Of a stretch of 64,000 nucleotides of DNA, positions 42,701 through 52,970 are shown in pieces. The position numbers and the translations under genes are program-made. This stretch comes from Halichondria panicea (lineage: Eukaryota > Porifera > Demospongiae > Suberitida > Halichondriidae). Positions within the stretch are counted from its first letter, which is position 1. Each line of letters starts with the position of its first letter. Under the pieces are notes generated by a model, which was not told where the DNA came from, ran no database searches, and saw only the letters and a program-made list of their open reading frames with translations. The stretch covers positions 1,476,931 to 1,540,930 of the forward strand of contig NC_087386.1 in the NCBI RefSeq assembly GCF_963675165.1, written 5' to 3'.

Positions 42701-45700
42701 TTGGCCGTGTGAAATGCAAGGGTGTATTAAAGTACTCACCTGATGTACTGGAAGGTGGCTAACAAAAGAGGAGGGGTCTCCTGACCTGATGGCATTGGCT
42801 ATCTCCACACAACAAGCCAGCACTTGCCACGGGTCATCTCCACTCTGCCACCACTTCTTGCCCTACATGAAGACAAGTTATTGTTAACAAACGAGAATTA
42901 TCGGATAACAAAAACGAGAATATGTACACACAATACGTATACAATATCATAGCGAAAATAATTCAGACGAGGTATCGTTTAAGTGTATGCAGCTAATTGA
43001 AAATTGGATGATTGCTTGTTAAGATGAGTACGTGTTATATATAGGGACCTACTGTGAGAGGATTGTCTGCAGAGTCGATGATATCATCAATAATGTCATT
43101 AGCAAACTGTAGTCTGACTTCCATTGATTCCCTGCACATTAAGAGTGTACAAAATTTATATTGGGCACAATTTTACAACAAAACAGGCACTCTCAAATAC
43201 TTTTTCTTTGCCCCTTGTAGCGTGATGATGTGTATCTTCAGCCAATCGAGCCCCCCCTCTCCCAGGGGGTACCCCACTCCAAACTTGAGCATAGCCCTCC
43301 CAACATCCATTGCTGTCAACAATAGAGACAGATAATAACAGCTAGGGTTCCAACGAAACAACACTATAGTGTTCACATTTGTATGGTTTACGTTAAATTA
43401 GCAAATTTTCATTCACTAATTACTGTAAAACTACATGTGCGTAGATTAAATGTACAGTCACATGCACGTATGACCACTCACCTATGTGTGTGAGGTGTGG
43501 TGGTATTGGGTAGACTCTTCCCCTGAAGTCCATGTTGTGCGGCAACCAAAACACTTTATCTCGGTACTGCGCATGAAAAAACAACATAAACGTTTGCTTC
43601 AAGAATGACTAAAAACCATCAATTGATACACTACAGGCTGAGTTATTAGCTACAAAAGAGTCACATGATTAAATGGACGAACATGATTGGCCAGTGACAG
43701 TCGATACAGCATGTCCATCCAGAGAGAGAAACTTTCTCGTGCAACTTTGTTCCGTTGTTTCAACTCCTCAGCACTCAATAACCTCGTGCTCTTCTCACTA
43801 CACAAATAGAGGACATGACCATGATTAGGTTTCTCTAGACTTACACAATTACAAAGAATACCATGCAGTAAAATACTGTGAAGAGGTTGTTTGATAATGA
43901 AAATCTCAAAAATGGGTGAGCTTACAGAATGAACTCAGAGCAGGACGGTATCTCCAGCTTGGTGTCCCCACCTCCGTTGAACAACTGAATCACCAGATCC
44001 AGTATCTATGTTGGAACGAAAGAAATGGACTAATTGAATACACCTGCTGCGTAGGGGGCGGGCGAGGGGGTAATTTTCCCCACCCCCTAGGATCTGGCAG
44101 ATATATAAAATAATAGAGATTGGATGTTCGCCTAAAATTTAAATAGCTTACCGGTCCATTGACTGCCCAGGGGCAATTGCCGATATAATTGAGAGAGTCA
44201 TAGACAGCATTGAGGTTATTAGCTTGCTCCAGTAGCAGCTGGTGTTGGTACGTATCCTCAGGGCAACGAATGATTGCAACTGTGAAGAAGAAACACAGCT
44301 ATAGTACACATGAGTACTCATAATTACACCAGATACAATTATACAGTTTTGGCCAACGTACACGGAGAGAGGAGGTAGCCTCCCATGTGGGGGGCGGTCC
44401 AGGGTCGAGGGGGGACCAACATAGGGAGTAGAAAACTGCTCACATGCAAGAACTCCTCCTGTGTATAGCACAATGCATCCTTACATAAAAGCAGCAATTT
44501 TTGGGGCCCAAATGTTGAGTTTGGATCAATTCTTACCGTGTCCTTGTGGTAGTGTCTGGCAAAGCTGTAGAGACTTTTAGTGGCTCGAATGAATCCCATC
44601 TTTTTGTAATTGTCGAGTGGTTCGAATCTCTTATCCTCCTCTGGTTCGGGAGTGATTATGAGATGTTCAAAGGCAGACTGTCTGGGGCCACTGCAGTGCA
44701 GGACACAAGATATGTATACACAGTACGTACTGCACGTACATGTACATCGATCAGGTAGAGTATTACGTATTGGCTGCTACTTACATGTACATGTACAGTA
44801 GTACCACAGCATTTGCATTAATTAGAGAAACACAATCTATACGTATATACAAGAATATAGTACATGTACAGTAGTACCACAGCATTTGCATTAATTAGAG
44901 AAACACAATCTACGTATATACAAGAATATAGTACATGTACAGTAGTACCACAGCATTTGCATTAATTAGAGAAACACAATCTACGTATATACAAGAATAT
45001 AGTACATGCACAGTAGTACCACAGCATTTGCATTAATTAGAGAAACACAATCTATACGTATATACAAGAATATAGAAAGGACTGTTTTGATTCAACCACA
45101 GGACAGGATCGAGCTACCCACCCTCCTCCCAGAGGTTATCATGACTCACTGTGGTTTGGCAAAGTTGACTGGCACAGTGGCCACCTCCAGTAGTCTCTCC
45201 AGCAGAGCACTCACAACCTGGGCCATAAACAAACACAGTTCAAGTGCTGAATCATGCGTACGTACAGCTACATGTATACATTCAATTCGACAGTATTTAA
45301 GCTCCTGGTGATAATCCGTTGATGTACATGTACTTACATGACTGCTGATAACTCTTGTCCATTTGGGTGGGTCACATTCCTATAGAAACAGGTAAGGAAA
45401 CAATTATTGTGTGTAGTATGTACATGTAGTGTATGGTATATGCTTTACCAGTGATCCATAGGATATTGTGTTCCAGTTTGTCTCATTCCAGATCTCTCGT
45501 TCTGGTCTGTTGGAATGGACTGGAGACTGGAGCTTCTCAATGTACTGCTCATACATCAACTGAATCTAGAAGTACAAAATGAACAATGCTAATCGCAATA
45601 ACTATGCTTAACATAATAATTTATGGCTCAATTAAGTTATCAGCGTTCAAAGATAGCAAGCAAAACAGATAATTTGCAGTCTATATACGGACACCAGCAA

Positions 45701-48067
45701 GGCTAATAGCTTATGACCACCATGCACACACTCACCTTGTCCAAGAGTCCCCTCTTCTCCTTCCTGATGACAGAGTACTTGGTCCATGCAGCTTGTCCCA
45801 CCTGCCTATTCACGTACTGTATGGGCATGCCATCTGGGTGTGCTATGAGCGACATCAGCACCTACACGTGTATGAATGAAGTAACACGTGTACTGTACTG
45901 AAGTAGAACTCTTTATTGCTATGAACGTACCAGCAAGACAGACAAGTGTGTGATCAATGAATAGGATTTTTAGCCACATGTTTTGTACAAGTAACTGTTT
46001 TAATTGCATGGCCTATACAAGTGTAAACGTGTCTTACGTGTAGTCATAGAGATTATAATTTTGCAGCTACAAGCATGAACACATGTAAACAGGAGAATAA
46101 CAAGAACATATGGTGCTGTCTACAAGTAACATAGCTACAGTTTCATGGGAAATAAGTCATACAAATGTACCTGGTCAACCAGAAGGCTTGCCCAATCTTC
46201 AGCTGGCAACAGAGCTAGGAAGGGAAACTGCTTTGGACCACGGAAGGTGCCACTCAAATCTAAGTTTAGGGAACGTTTGCAAATTGGATTGATTGAACAC
46301 GATTCAATGAACCTGGTATAAGCTCAATGATGGCTCGGAACTCTTCTATGTCGTTCTTTATAACCGCAGTGAGCTGCTCCTTCCAAGACTGGCGCAGTTC
46401 CTTCAGTACCTCCTATATCATACCCATAAACTATAATTATGTACATGTAAGTACATTTTTTGACTAGTACCTTTACGTTGATATCCTTGGTCGCTTTGCG
46501 GGTTGTAACTGCAATCGAACGAACGACCTCGAAACTCTATAAAATAAACAGCTTAGTATAATCACAGCAAATGTGTCCATGTACAACCTGAACAATGTGA
46601 GGTACAATACTGACAGTGAATGTGTTCAAGCAGATGAGCAAAACACACAAAACAAGGAGAGTTGGAAACACTGTACCTTCCGCTCAATGTCGAGCTGGTT
46701 CTCTAGACAGCGTTTCAGAGAGCCCTCATCTTTGAACAGTTCTTTCAAGACTGGAGGGTGGGAGAGTTCCTGCAAAAAACGACTAGCAAAAATAATCTCC
46801 ATCCTGAGTACACGTAGAATGCATGGTGGCAGTACCTTTCCAGATTGGGTATCTTGTCTCCACTGTTTATACAACGATTGCACCACTCTGGGATAGACTA
46901 CTTCGGGCGGAGGAGGGGTCATAGGGGTCACCCCAAAGTGACTCAGTACCTGAATAGAGAAATCAAATACATTTACAACCACTACATTTACAACCACTAA
47001 ATAAATACCAGTGTGTGAAGAGATAAAACTACAAAATTTTAGCAACTTTTGGTTCAGATAATAATGCATACCTTTAAGACCAGTTGAGTGTCATGACGAG
47101 AGAGGCTTGCTGTATGCAGTATGCTCTCCAGTTTATGACCCTGAGCAAAAAAGCATGATTGTATATATAAATATCCCCATCTCTGGAACAAATCTAGTGT
47201 AGCTATTGGCATATCTACCTTGCTTTTCAGCTCTTCACAAATTTCACTGGCACAGCTCCAGTCCTCAAATCTATTAGAGTAGTAGAGACTACATATATAA
47301 ACCAATCAGAAATGTACTGCAACGTACTGTGCACACAGAGCAAGCATGATAGCGTATGTTTGAATGCTCCTCTCCACTCTGTCCCCAGGCATTGTATCAT
47401 ACAACACACTGGCTCTGATCTTGTTGGACTGAAGGGAAAATAAAATTGGACTATATGTCTACGGCAGTAAAAACATAACATAGACTATTGTCTGCCCAAT
47501 ACATGCAAGTACCTGTGCTGCCCAAGCATCTAGCAGTATGTTGTAAACGTCTACATCAAATTGGTGGCCTTGACGACGATAAAGATTGAACAAGGGCTCT
47601 GCTTCTTGCACCTGTACACCACATCCAATAAATATACCAGTTACAATTGGAAGGTGGTGGGAATTCAATAGTCAATAATGTAACAACTGATCAGAACAAC
47701 CGATCAGTCTGTGCTATACAAGATATTAATATGCTCAAGTATAATTACAACGTATTGAAATTGTAGGCAACAATGTTTAATTTACCATTCCAGCAGAAAC
47801 GAAGCTGTCGATAGTTGCTATGACACCTTGCTCAGTGTGTGGAGATGACAGCTTCTTGCATGTTTGCCGATGCAACCATTGGTTGGCTGTACTGCTCTTG
47901 TTGACAGTGGAAACAGCAGTTGAAAAACCTGATGAATTATTAAAGTATAATTAAACAGAGGTAGAGGCTACAGCAGAGGGGAAACACTTACTTAACACTT
48001 TCTGTTTGCAAGCAGCAGCTGCATAGTGTCCCAGTGTGTGTACACCTCTCAGCTTGATGTTCAGCAT
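36711..48067 (-). CDS. POLRMT: mitochondrial DNA-directed RNA polymerase
   Basis: Thirty-four exons on the minus strand join in one frame of about 1,058 aa. Exon 1 is 47992-48067 and the last is 36711-36760. The start MLNIKLRGVHTLGHYAAAACKQ looks like a mitochondrial presequence. Exons 3-5 carry a PPR-like segment (FNLYRRQGHQFDVDVYNILLDAW). The T7-type polymerase core follows: LPHNMDFRGRVYPIPPH (43482-43566), motif A DGSCNGLQHYAAMGRD (42485-42550), motif B KTTVMTVVYGV (38279-38347), PPNFVHSIDSTHMM (37676-37827), motif C VHDSYWTH (37151-37223) and the C-terminus STYFFS. It transcribes mitochondrial DNA and supplies primers in known animals. Intron 25 (38487-42366) contains a transporter pseudogene on the other strand. 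The acceptor of the exon ending at 44152 is uncertain: 44298 keeps phase, 44279 does not. Confidence 0.9.
37390..37584. mobile_element. small inverted-repeat element in a POLRMT intron
   Basis: Absent from the paralogous intron near 32.9 kb. It begins AGGGTGTCATACAGG and ends in several CCTGTATGACACCCT-type units. ACAGCC is duplicated on both sides (37384-37389, 37585-37590), as expected for an insertion. Confidence 0.8.
38577..38628 (+). promoter_or_regulatory. conserved upstream box before a dead copy
   Basis: ATTATCATCTTCATTGTTGGGA then ACTGAAACACTGTTTGTTCATCAG, 85-135 bases before the ATG at 38711; the ATCAATGTTT part is deleted. Confidence 0.45.
39203..39728. mobile_element. 526-bp DNA transposon (non-autonomous), copy 2
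   Basis: Inverted ends CATAGATAGAGTAAAGAGGG and CCCTCTCTACTCTATCTATG. The 7-bp target duplication GTCTAGA is at 39196-39202 and 39729-39735. The site lies in the transporter codons for GLDQ, so the empty site is known exactly from siblings. It carries no protein. Confidence 0.9.
40459..41218. mobile_element. 760-bp element with TAGCCTC/GAGGCTA ends
   Basis: It interrupts the transporter pseudogene. CTTAATTTG is duplicated at 40450-40458 and 41219-41227, and siblings have it once. Ends are short inverted repeats (TAGCCTC.../...GAGGCTA). Inside are two further inverted pairs: ACAGGCTCTCCTTTTTC with its complement near 40593-40611, and CAGGCCTTACTTTTTCTT near 41094 with its complement near 41189-41206. 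It looks composite. A 56-bp relic with the same ends is at 50921-50976. Confidence 0.8.
41703..42105. mobile_element. MITE with GATTAAACGCCC ends
   Basis: The left end TACTGTATTTACTTGATTAA(ACGCCC) is mirrored at the right (GGGCGTTTAATCAAGTAAAT...ACGGTA). Several more AAACGCCC motifs lie inside. It sits in POLRMT intron 25, just downstream of the transporter pseudogene, and is non-coding. Confidence 0.8.
42594..42611. repeat. poly-G run
   Basis: About 18 consecutive G in the POLRMT intron before motif A. Such a run is prone to length change and to sequencing error. Confidence 0.9.
44794..45075. repeat. tandem repeat of about 71-74 bp in a POLRMT intron
   Basis: Four copies of a unit beginning ACAGTAGTACCACAGCATTT and ending in CAAGAATATAGTACATGT, at about 44794, 44868, 44939 and 45009. 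They differ by small indels around ATCTATACGTA. Confidence 0.9.
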
Positions 48068-48324
48068 GAATGTGGAAGCTCAAGATACTCCCGATCTCCT
48101 CTTCCCAGCTAGCTAGGACAGAATCAAATCCACGTGGGTCTCACCAAGCCACACCTCTGAGTTTGCAAGTGAGTTTGAGGGTGGGGCTGCCATTACTGAT
48201 TACACAATGCGCATGTGCAGCTACTAATTATTGTCTAGTGTGGGTGTAGTATTATAAGTACCAAATATGTACAGCAGAATCATTTATTTTTCGACATCTC
48301 TTTCTGGAATAAAGGCTCAGTGCC
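48068..48324. promoter_or_regulatory. shared region between divergent POLRMT and amine oxidase genes
   Basis: Only 257 bases separate the two start codons, so both promoters must lie here or overlap the genes. No specific motif is claimed. Confidence 0.4.
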
Positions 48325-49869
48325 ATGATTACTATTCCAATACTGCTTTGCTTTGCTTTGGCGATCAGCCTTGGCTCTAGCCAAAGCTGTTCTTCTCAGG
48401 ATGCAGATGTTATCATCATTGGTGCAGGAATGGCTGGGATTGCTGCTGCAGCACGACTGCAAGAAGGTGGCATAAACAACATTCTCATCTTGGAAGGTAG
48501 CAACAGAGTCGGTGGAAGATTAAAGAGTGCCCAAATCGGTGGAGCCTCAGTTTCCCTTGGACCCGGTTGGATTATAGGAAGAGACCCAGCAGATCCCGGA
48601 CTTCACCCTCTCTGGCAAATAGCAGAAAAGTGCGGTGGACTGAGAGGTTTCTATCAGGACACCGAATCTCTGGTAAATTACGACTCGCAAGGAGATCAGC
48701 CTGAAGAATCACAATTCCGTTGGCAGGATTATGAGAATGCTTCAACTGGAGCATATAACTTGGTAGCAGAGCTACAACAGTCTGAAACATGTGACGGTGT
48801 GAGCGTGCGATACGGACTGAATGCAAGTGGTTGGACTCCAGTAACTCCCACTGATAACTGGATTGAATGGTACAGTAGTGACTATCCCGAAGGATCACCA
48901 CCAGAAAATCAAGGCTTGTGTGTAACCTTTGGCGACTTTGATCAGTCATACACGAATTTTACTTCGCCTGGCAGCAGTGGGAATGAAGGTTTAAACCTGG
49001 CATATTTTGTGAGCGATCCGGACGGCTATGAAAAACTTGTTGAATGCATTTCCAATAATGTTACCGGCGGCGAGAATCAGCAAACCCGAATAATTTTTGA
49101 AGCTGTGGTGACAACAATCAATTGGAGCGATGATTGTGTTTGTGTGACTGCCACTGTGAGTGGACAGGCTACTGAGTACTGCAGTAAGTACGCTATACCA
49201 ACAGTGAGTGTTGGAGTGCTAAAGGCTGGAGACATCGCGTTTATTCCTGAATTACCTATGTGGAAGAGAGACATTATCAATCGATTTGATATGTCAGTTT
49301 TCATTCATATTGTCATGGAATTTGGCGAAGCTTTCTGGGATACAGCAGAGCAGATTGGCTATATTGCTGAATCTAAAGGTTCGTATCCTATCTTTCTAAA
49401 TCACAACATTACCTTTCAAGAAAACCCCAACGTTTTGGATGTGATAGTGACAGGAGATGTTGCGAAGAGAGTTGCTGGTCAAAATAAATCTACCACTATT
49501 GACGAAATTGAAGCAATCCTCACTATAATGTACCCTACTGCTAATGTAACTGTTTTGGATTCAGCAATAGGTGACTGGTTTTCCGATCCACTTTTCAGAG
49601 GATCCTTTATCTATTACGCAAAAGATCTCCAGCAGACTGATTTTGAGCGTTTAGGAGAACCAGTGGGAAATCTCTATATCAGCGGTAGTGCTACATCTGT
49701 TGGCTTTGCTGGATACGTACATGGAGCTTTGTTTGCTGGAAGGGAAGCAGCAGAGAAGGTACTGCTTAGAGAAGCCCCCACTGCAGCCACCCCCGGCAAC
49801 AAAGCAGAAAATCTACACACAAGCTTTTTGATTGTCCTTCTTGGAGCGCTTTGTGCTTTATGCTATTAG
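48325..49869 (+). CDS. FAD-dependent amine oxidase (polyamine-oxidase-like), possible GPI form
   Basis: Intronless, 514 aa. Residues 1-20 form a signal peptide (MITIPILLCFALAISLGSSQ). DADVIIIGAGMAGIAAAARL (27-46) is the FAD-binding GxGxxG fold with an acidic residue at the end of the next strand (LILEGS), and RVGGR follows. Near the C-terminus, LYISGSATSVGFAGYVHGAL resembles the second FAD-contact region of polyamine oxidases. Family enzymes oxidise spermine, spermidine or related amines and make hydrogen peroxide. The last 20 or so residues (LHTSFLIVLLGALCALCY) are hydrophobic after a small-residue stretch, which suggests a GPI anchor or tail anchor. The neighbouring paralogue lacks this. 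Substrate is not resolved. Confidence 0.85.
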   Translation: MITIPILLCFALAISLGSSQSCSSQDADVIIIGAGMAGIAAAARLQEGGINNILILEGSNRVGGRLKSAQIGGASVSLGPGWIIGRDPADPGLHPLWQIAEKCGGLRGFYQDTESLVNYDSQGDQPEESQFRWQDYENASTGAYNLVAELQQSETCDGVSVRYGLNASGWTPVTPTDNWIEWYSSDYPEGSPPENQGLCVTFGDFDQSYTNFTSPGSSGNEGLNLAYFVSDPDGYEKLVECISNNVTGGENQQTRIIFEAVVTTINWSDDCVCVTATVSGQATEYCSKYAIPTVSVGVLKAGDIAFIPELPMWKRDIINRFDMSVFIHIVMEFGEAFWDTAEQIGYIAESKGSYPIFLNHNITFQENPNVLDVIVTGDVAKRVAGQNKSTTIDEIEAILTIMYPTANVTVLDSAIGDWFSDPLFRGSFIYYAKDLQQTDFERLGEPVGNLYISGSATSVGFAGYVHGALFAGREAAEKVLLREAPTAATPGNKAENLHTSFLIVLLGALCALCY

Positions 49870-51209
49870 GAACTCAACTGACTATATAATGATCATAGAA
49901 GATTAGAACTAGTTGTGTGTAGGTGCTGCTTTCCCAATGTGATGTGCAGAGTTATGAGTTGTGCATGTGTTTTTAAATATCCCATAATTTATTACATGTA
50001 GATGTTATTCATCATGAGTTCATGAGTATCGCACACAAAAATGTAGGCTATTATGACTACATAATAATGTAGTCAATGATGCATGTACTCCCATATGCAC
50101 TGCAATTTATTATCAGCATGATGATTTTATATAATAGGATTTGTATAATCACTTTGAAAAACAGTTTTCAAGCAACTGTGTCACAATATACACTAATACA
50201 TGGTGGAATTGATTACACTCAGCAACTAAGTAATGGCACACCTGTGTAACCACGCACTGCATGACATGATTTAAGAATGTGATATATACCCTTATTGCTT
50301 CAAGGGTGACCATACATCACATTGTCTGGTGCACAAAGTTGATGATGCAGCTATACACTCCCACTGAGTACAAGTTGAGAGTACGATCTATAATTATGCG
50401 ATTGGGCTTTGCCTCACCACATTATCATAGGTCTATATTATATCATTGCATGACGTCACTCGTAATCATCATGAACACAAGTTCGCACAGGAATGCATGA
50501 CAGTGGTCGCTATTGTAAAGCAACAATGATATAAAACTGAACCAAGGTCACGGTAACAGTACATGGTGAACATTGTACTTACAGGAAATTTTCATTAAAG
50601 CATATTTTTTTTATTAAACTTATTATATTGTTTAGACAATTAATAGAATAAAACCAATATAAGTGAAGAAAGTAACTAAAAATAGTTATACAAAAACTAA
50701 ATTAGAATACTATATTCTAGAACATAGTAAACTATAGTAAATTAACATACGATTTAACTAACTATAATTCATAAAGTATGAATAGAGTAAATAAGTACAA
50801 AGTACTTACTAATTATGTAATAATATATAATATTATTATGTAATAATTATATGTAAGCTCTTATTACTATACAGATCATGTTGCCAACAAACACAATATG
50901 TATATACATACACAAGCTATTAGCCTCGACTCCAGCCCCTTCAATAGCCTTTCCCTGCGGCCTGGAATCGAGGCTATACACTTATGTACCTTAGCAGATT
51001 ACTTTTAAATACAAGGATCTTTACCAAATAAACAAAATGTCCCGGCGTTACAATAGAGAAAAGTCGGGCCGGGAACACAGCAGTGAGGGGTGGGGCTGTT
51101 GGGCAGAACCAGGTCACCTTTCGGCCTGTCTGTCTAAACAAAAACAAGATTTTACATGTAGTTTTATTCCAGAAAGCCATGAAGCTATGAGGACTAACTG
51201 TGAACGGTT
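49870..51209. other. AT-rich spacer between the two amine oxidases
   Basis: Very AT-rich around 50600-50870. A 56-bp relic with ends TAGCCTCGA and TCGAGGCTA lies at 50921-50976, like the ends of the 760-bp element at 40459. No gene is seen. Confidence 0.5.
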
Positions 51210-52631
51210 ATGATGAGGTATCTTTCAACCAAATTGCTTTGCTTAACCATTTTCATCGAGCTGTGTTGTTCTTCTGACCTGGATGCAAATGTGATCATCA
51301 TTGGTGCAGGAATGGCTGGAATTTCTGCTGCACAGCGATTGCAAGAAGGCGGTATAAATGATATCCTTATCTTAGAGGGAAGCGATAAAGTTGGTGGACG
51401 AGTGGCTAGCGTTGAATTTGGTGGAGTGACAGTTTCTTTAGGTGCTACATGGATTCAAGGTATCGACCCGGCTCATCCTGAGCTACATCCGACCTATCAA
51501 ATAGCACAGAGGTGTGGTGGACTGCGAGGTCTCTACCAAAACTATACATCCTTAATAACCTACGACTCTTACGGCAAACAGAATCAGCAACCAATGCGAT
51601 GGAAAGAGTTTCGTGAGGCGTTAAGCAAGACCGAGAAAACAGGAAAAGATTTACTACCTGAAGATAAGTGTTGTGAAAAGAATGTGAGAGATGAATTAAA
51701 CGCTAGTGGATGGACACCAGTAACACCTGTTGATAAATGGGTGGATTGGTTTAGTATCGACTATTTTCAAGGTTGTACATCAGAGAATTTATCGCTCTGT
51801 TTGCTCCCAACGGACTTAACAGACAGTCGTTTTATTTCTGATGGAGGAGAAGAAACTGACTACTTTGTGACTGATCCGAATGGATATGTGAAGATAATGA
51901 AGTGTATGGCTGATGAGATTGAAGGGAAAAAACAAACTCGAATGGTTTTCAACGCTGTGGTGACAAAAATTGATTGGAGCCGTGATGATTATGTTTGTGT
52001 GACGGCTACTGTGAGTGGACAAGCTAATCAGTTTTGTAGCAAGCATGCTATTTCCACAGTGAGTGTTGGAGTGCTTAAGTCTGGATCAATACAGTTCATT
52101 CCCGAATTACCAAAATGGAAAGGAGAAGTTATTCAGCGTTTCAAGCTAGGCACATATATTCACATCATGTTGGAATTTTCCGAAGTATTTTGGACTAAAC
52201 ACGAGCAAATTGGCTACATTGATACAAAGAGAGCCTATTATCCACTGTTTCTTAATCTCAGAGAAATATTCCCAGAACGACCCAAAGTATTAATTGCTGA
52301 ATTAACGGGAGAAAATGCGAAGAGAGCAGTGTATCAAGACAAGGCTGTAACGATCGCTGAAATTGAGGCAATTCTCCGCAAAATGTACCCTACCAGTAAC
52401 GTAACTGTTGTCAATTCAATGATATCTGATTGGATAGACAATCCCATGATCCGAGGATCTTTTCTCTATCTATCCGTTGAGCAAAACTACAACGACTATT
52501 GGTTGCTCGCTGCACAGGTGGGAAACTTGTACTTCAGTGGAGAAGCCACATCAGCTGACTTCCCTGGATATGTGCATGGGGCTCATTTTGCAGGAATAAG
52601 GACAGCAGAGACTATAATGAGACTGAATTAG
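51210..52631 (+). CDS. FAD-dependent amine oxidase (polyamine-oxidase-like), secreted form
   Basis: Intronless, 473 aa, a tandem paralogue of the gene ending at 49869. It has a signal peptide (residues 1-21), DANVIIIGAGMAGISAAQRL with the FAD motif at 32-37, KVGGR, and the C-terminal FAD-contact block LYFSGEATSADFPGYVHGAH. It stops soon after (RTAETIMRLN), with no hydrophobic tail, so it is predicted to be released. It has GEATS where the first copy has GSATS. The Glu is the usual residue in this block, so this copy is the more canonical of the two. N-glycosylation-type NxS/T sites occur in both. Confidence 0.86.
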   Translation: MMRYLSTKLLCLTIFIELCCSSDLDANVIIIGAGMAGISAAQRLQEGGINDILILEGSDKVGGRVASVEFGGVTVSLGATWIQGIDPAHPELHPTYQIAQRCGGLRGLYQNYTSLITYDSYGKQNQQPMRWKEFREALSKTEKTGKDLLPEDKCCEKNVRDELNASGWTPVTPVDKWVDWFSIDYFQGCTSENLSLCLLPTDLTDSRFISDGGEETDYFVTDPNGYVKIMKCMADEIEGKKQTRMVFNAVVTKIDWSRDDYVCVTATVSGQANQFCSKHAISTVSVGVLKSGSIQFIPELPKWKGEVIQRFKLGTYIHIMLEFSEVFWTKHEQIGYIDTKRAYYPLFLNLREIFPERPKVLIAELTGENAKRAVYQDKAVTIAEIEAILRKMYPTSNVTVVNSMISDWIDNPMIRGSFLYLSVEQNYNDYWLLAAQVGNLYFSGEATSADFPGYVHGAHFAGIRTAETIMRLN

Positions 52632-52970
52632 ATATATTTTTATGGAGTGCATATAATAAATAATACACATCTATGCTTTTATGCCCAAATATCATTGTTT
52701 TGTTTTGTAAAAATTCCTTGAGGTTTTGGATTTCCTGCGTGGTATTATGGTTTACAGTATATAATAAGAATCTCAACAACTATTAGAGGTCAAGCAGGAA
52801 GGTTTGATCTCACCACAAACATGCATGCAGGTGTGTAATTTGCTGGACATCACACGGTATACACATACTTATTACATCACATGCACACAGTGAACTACAT
52901 ACACAAACGCAAACAGTAAAGCAGTTCTCTCTAGCTATTACTAGTCTACTAGGAGGTGTGTTCACATTCA

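Noticed and set aside
43482-43566. Phage-type RNA polymerase, suggesting a phage or organelle plasmid
   Set aside because: The gene has 34 spliced exons, a presequence and the animal mitochondrial polymerase C-terminus.
46573-46896. Plus-strand frames of 80-107 aa across 43-47 kb
   Set aside because: They overlap POLRMT exons in antisense and show no conserved features.
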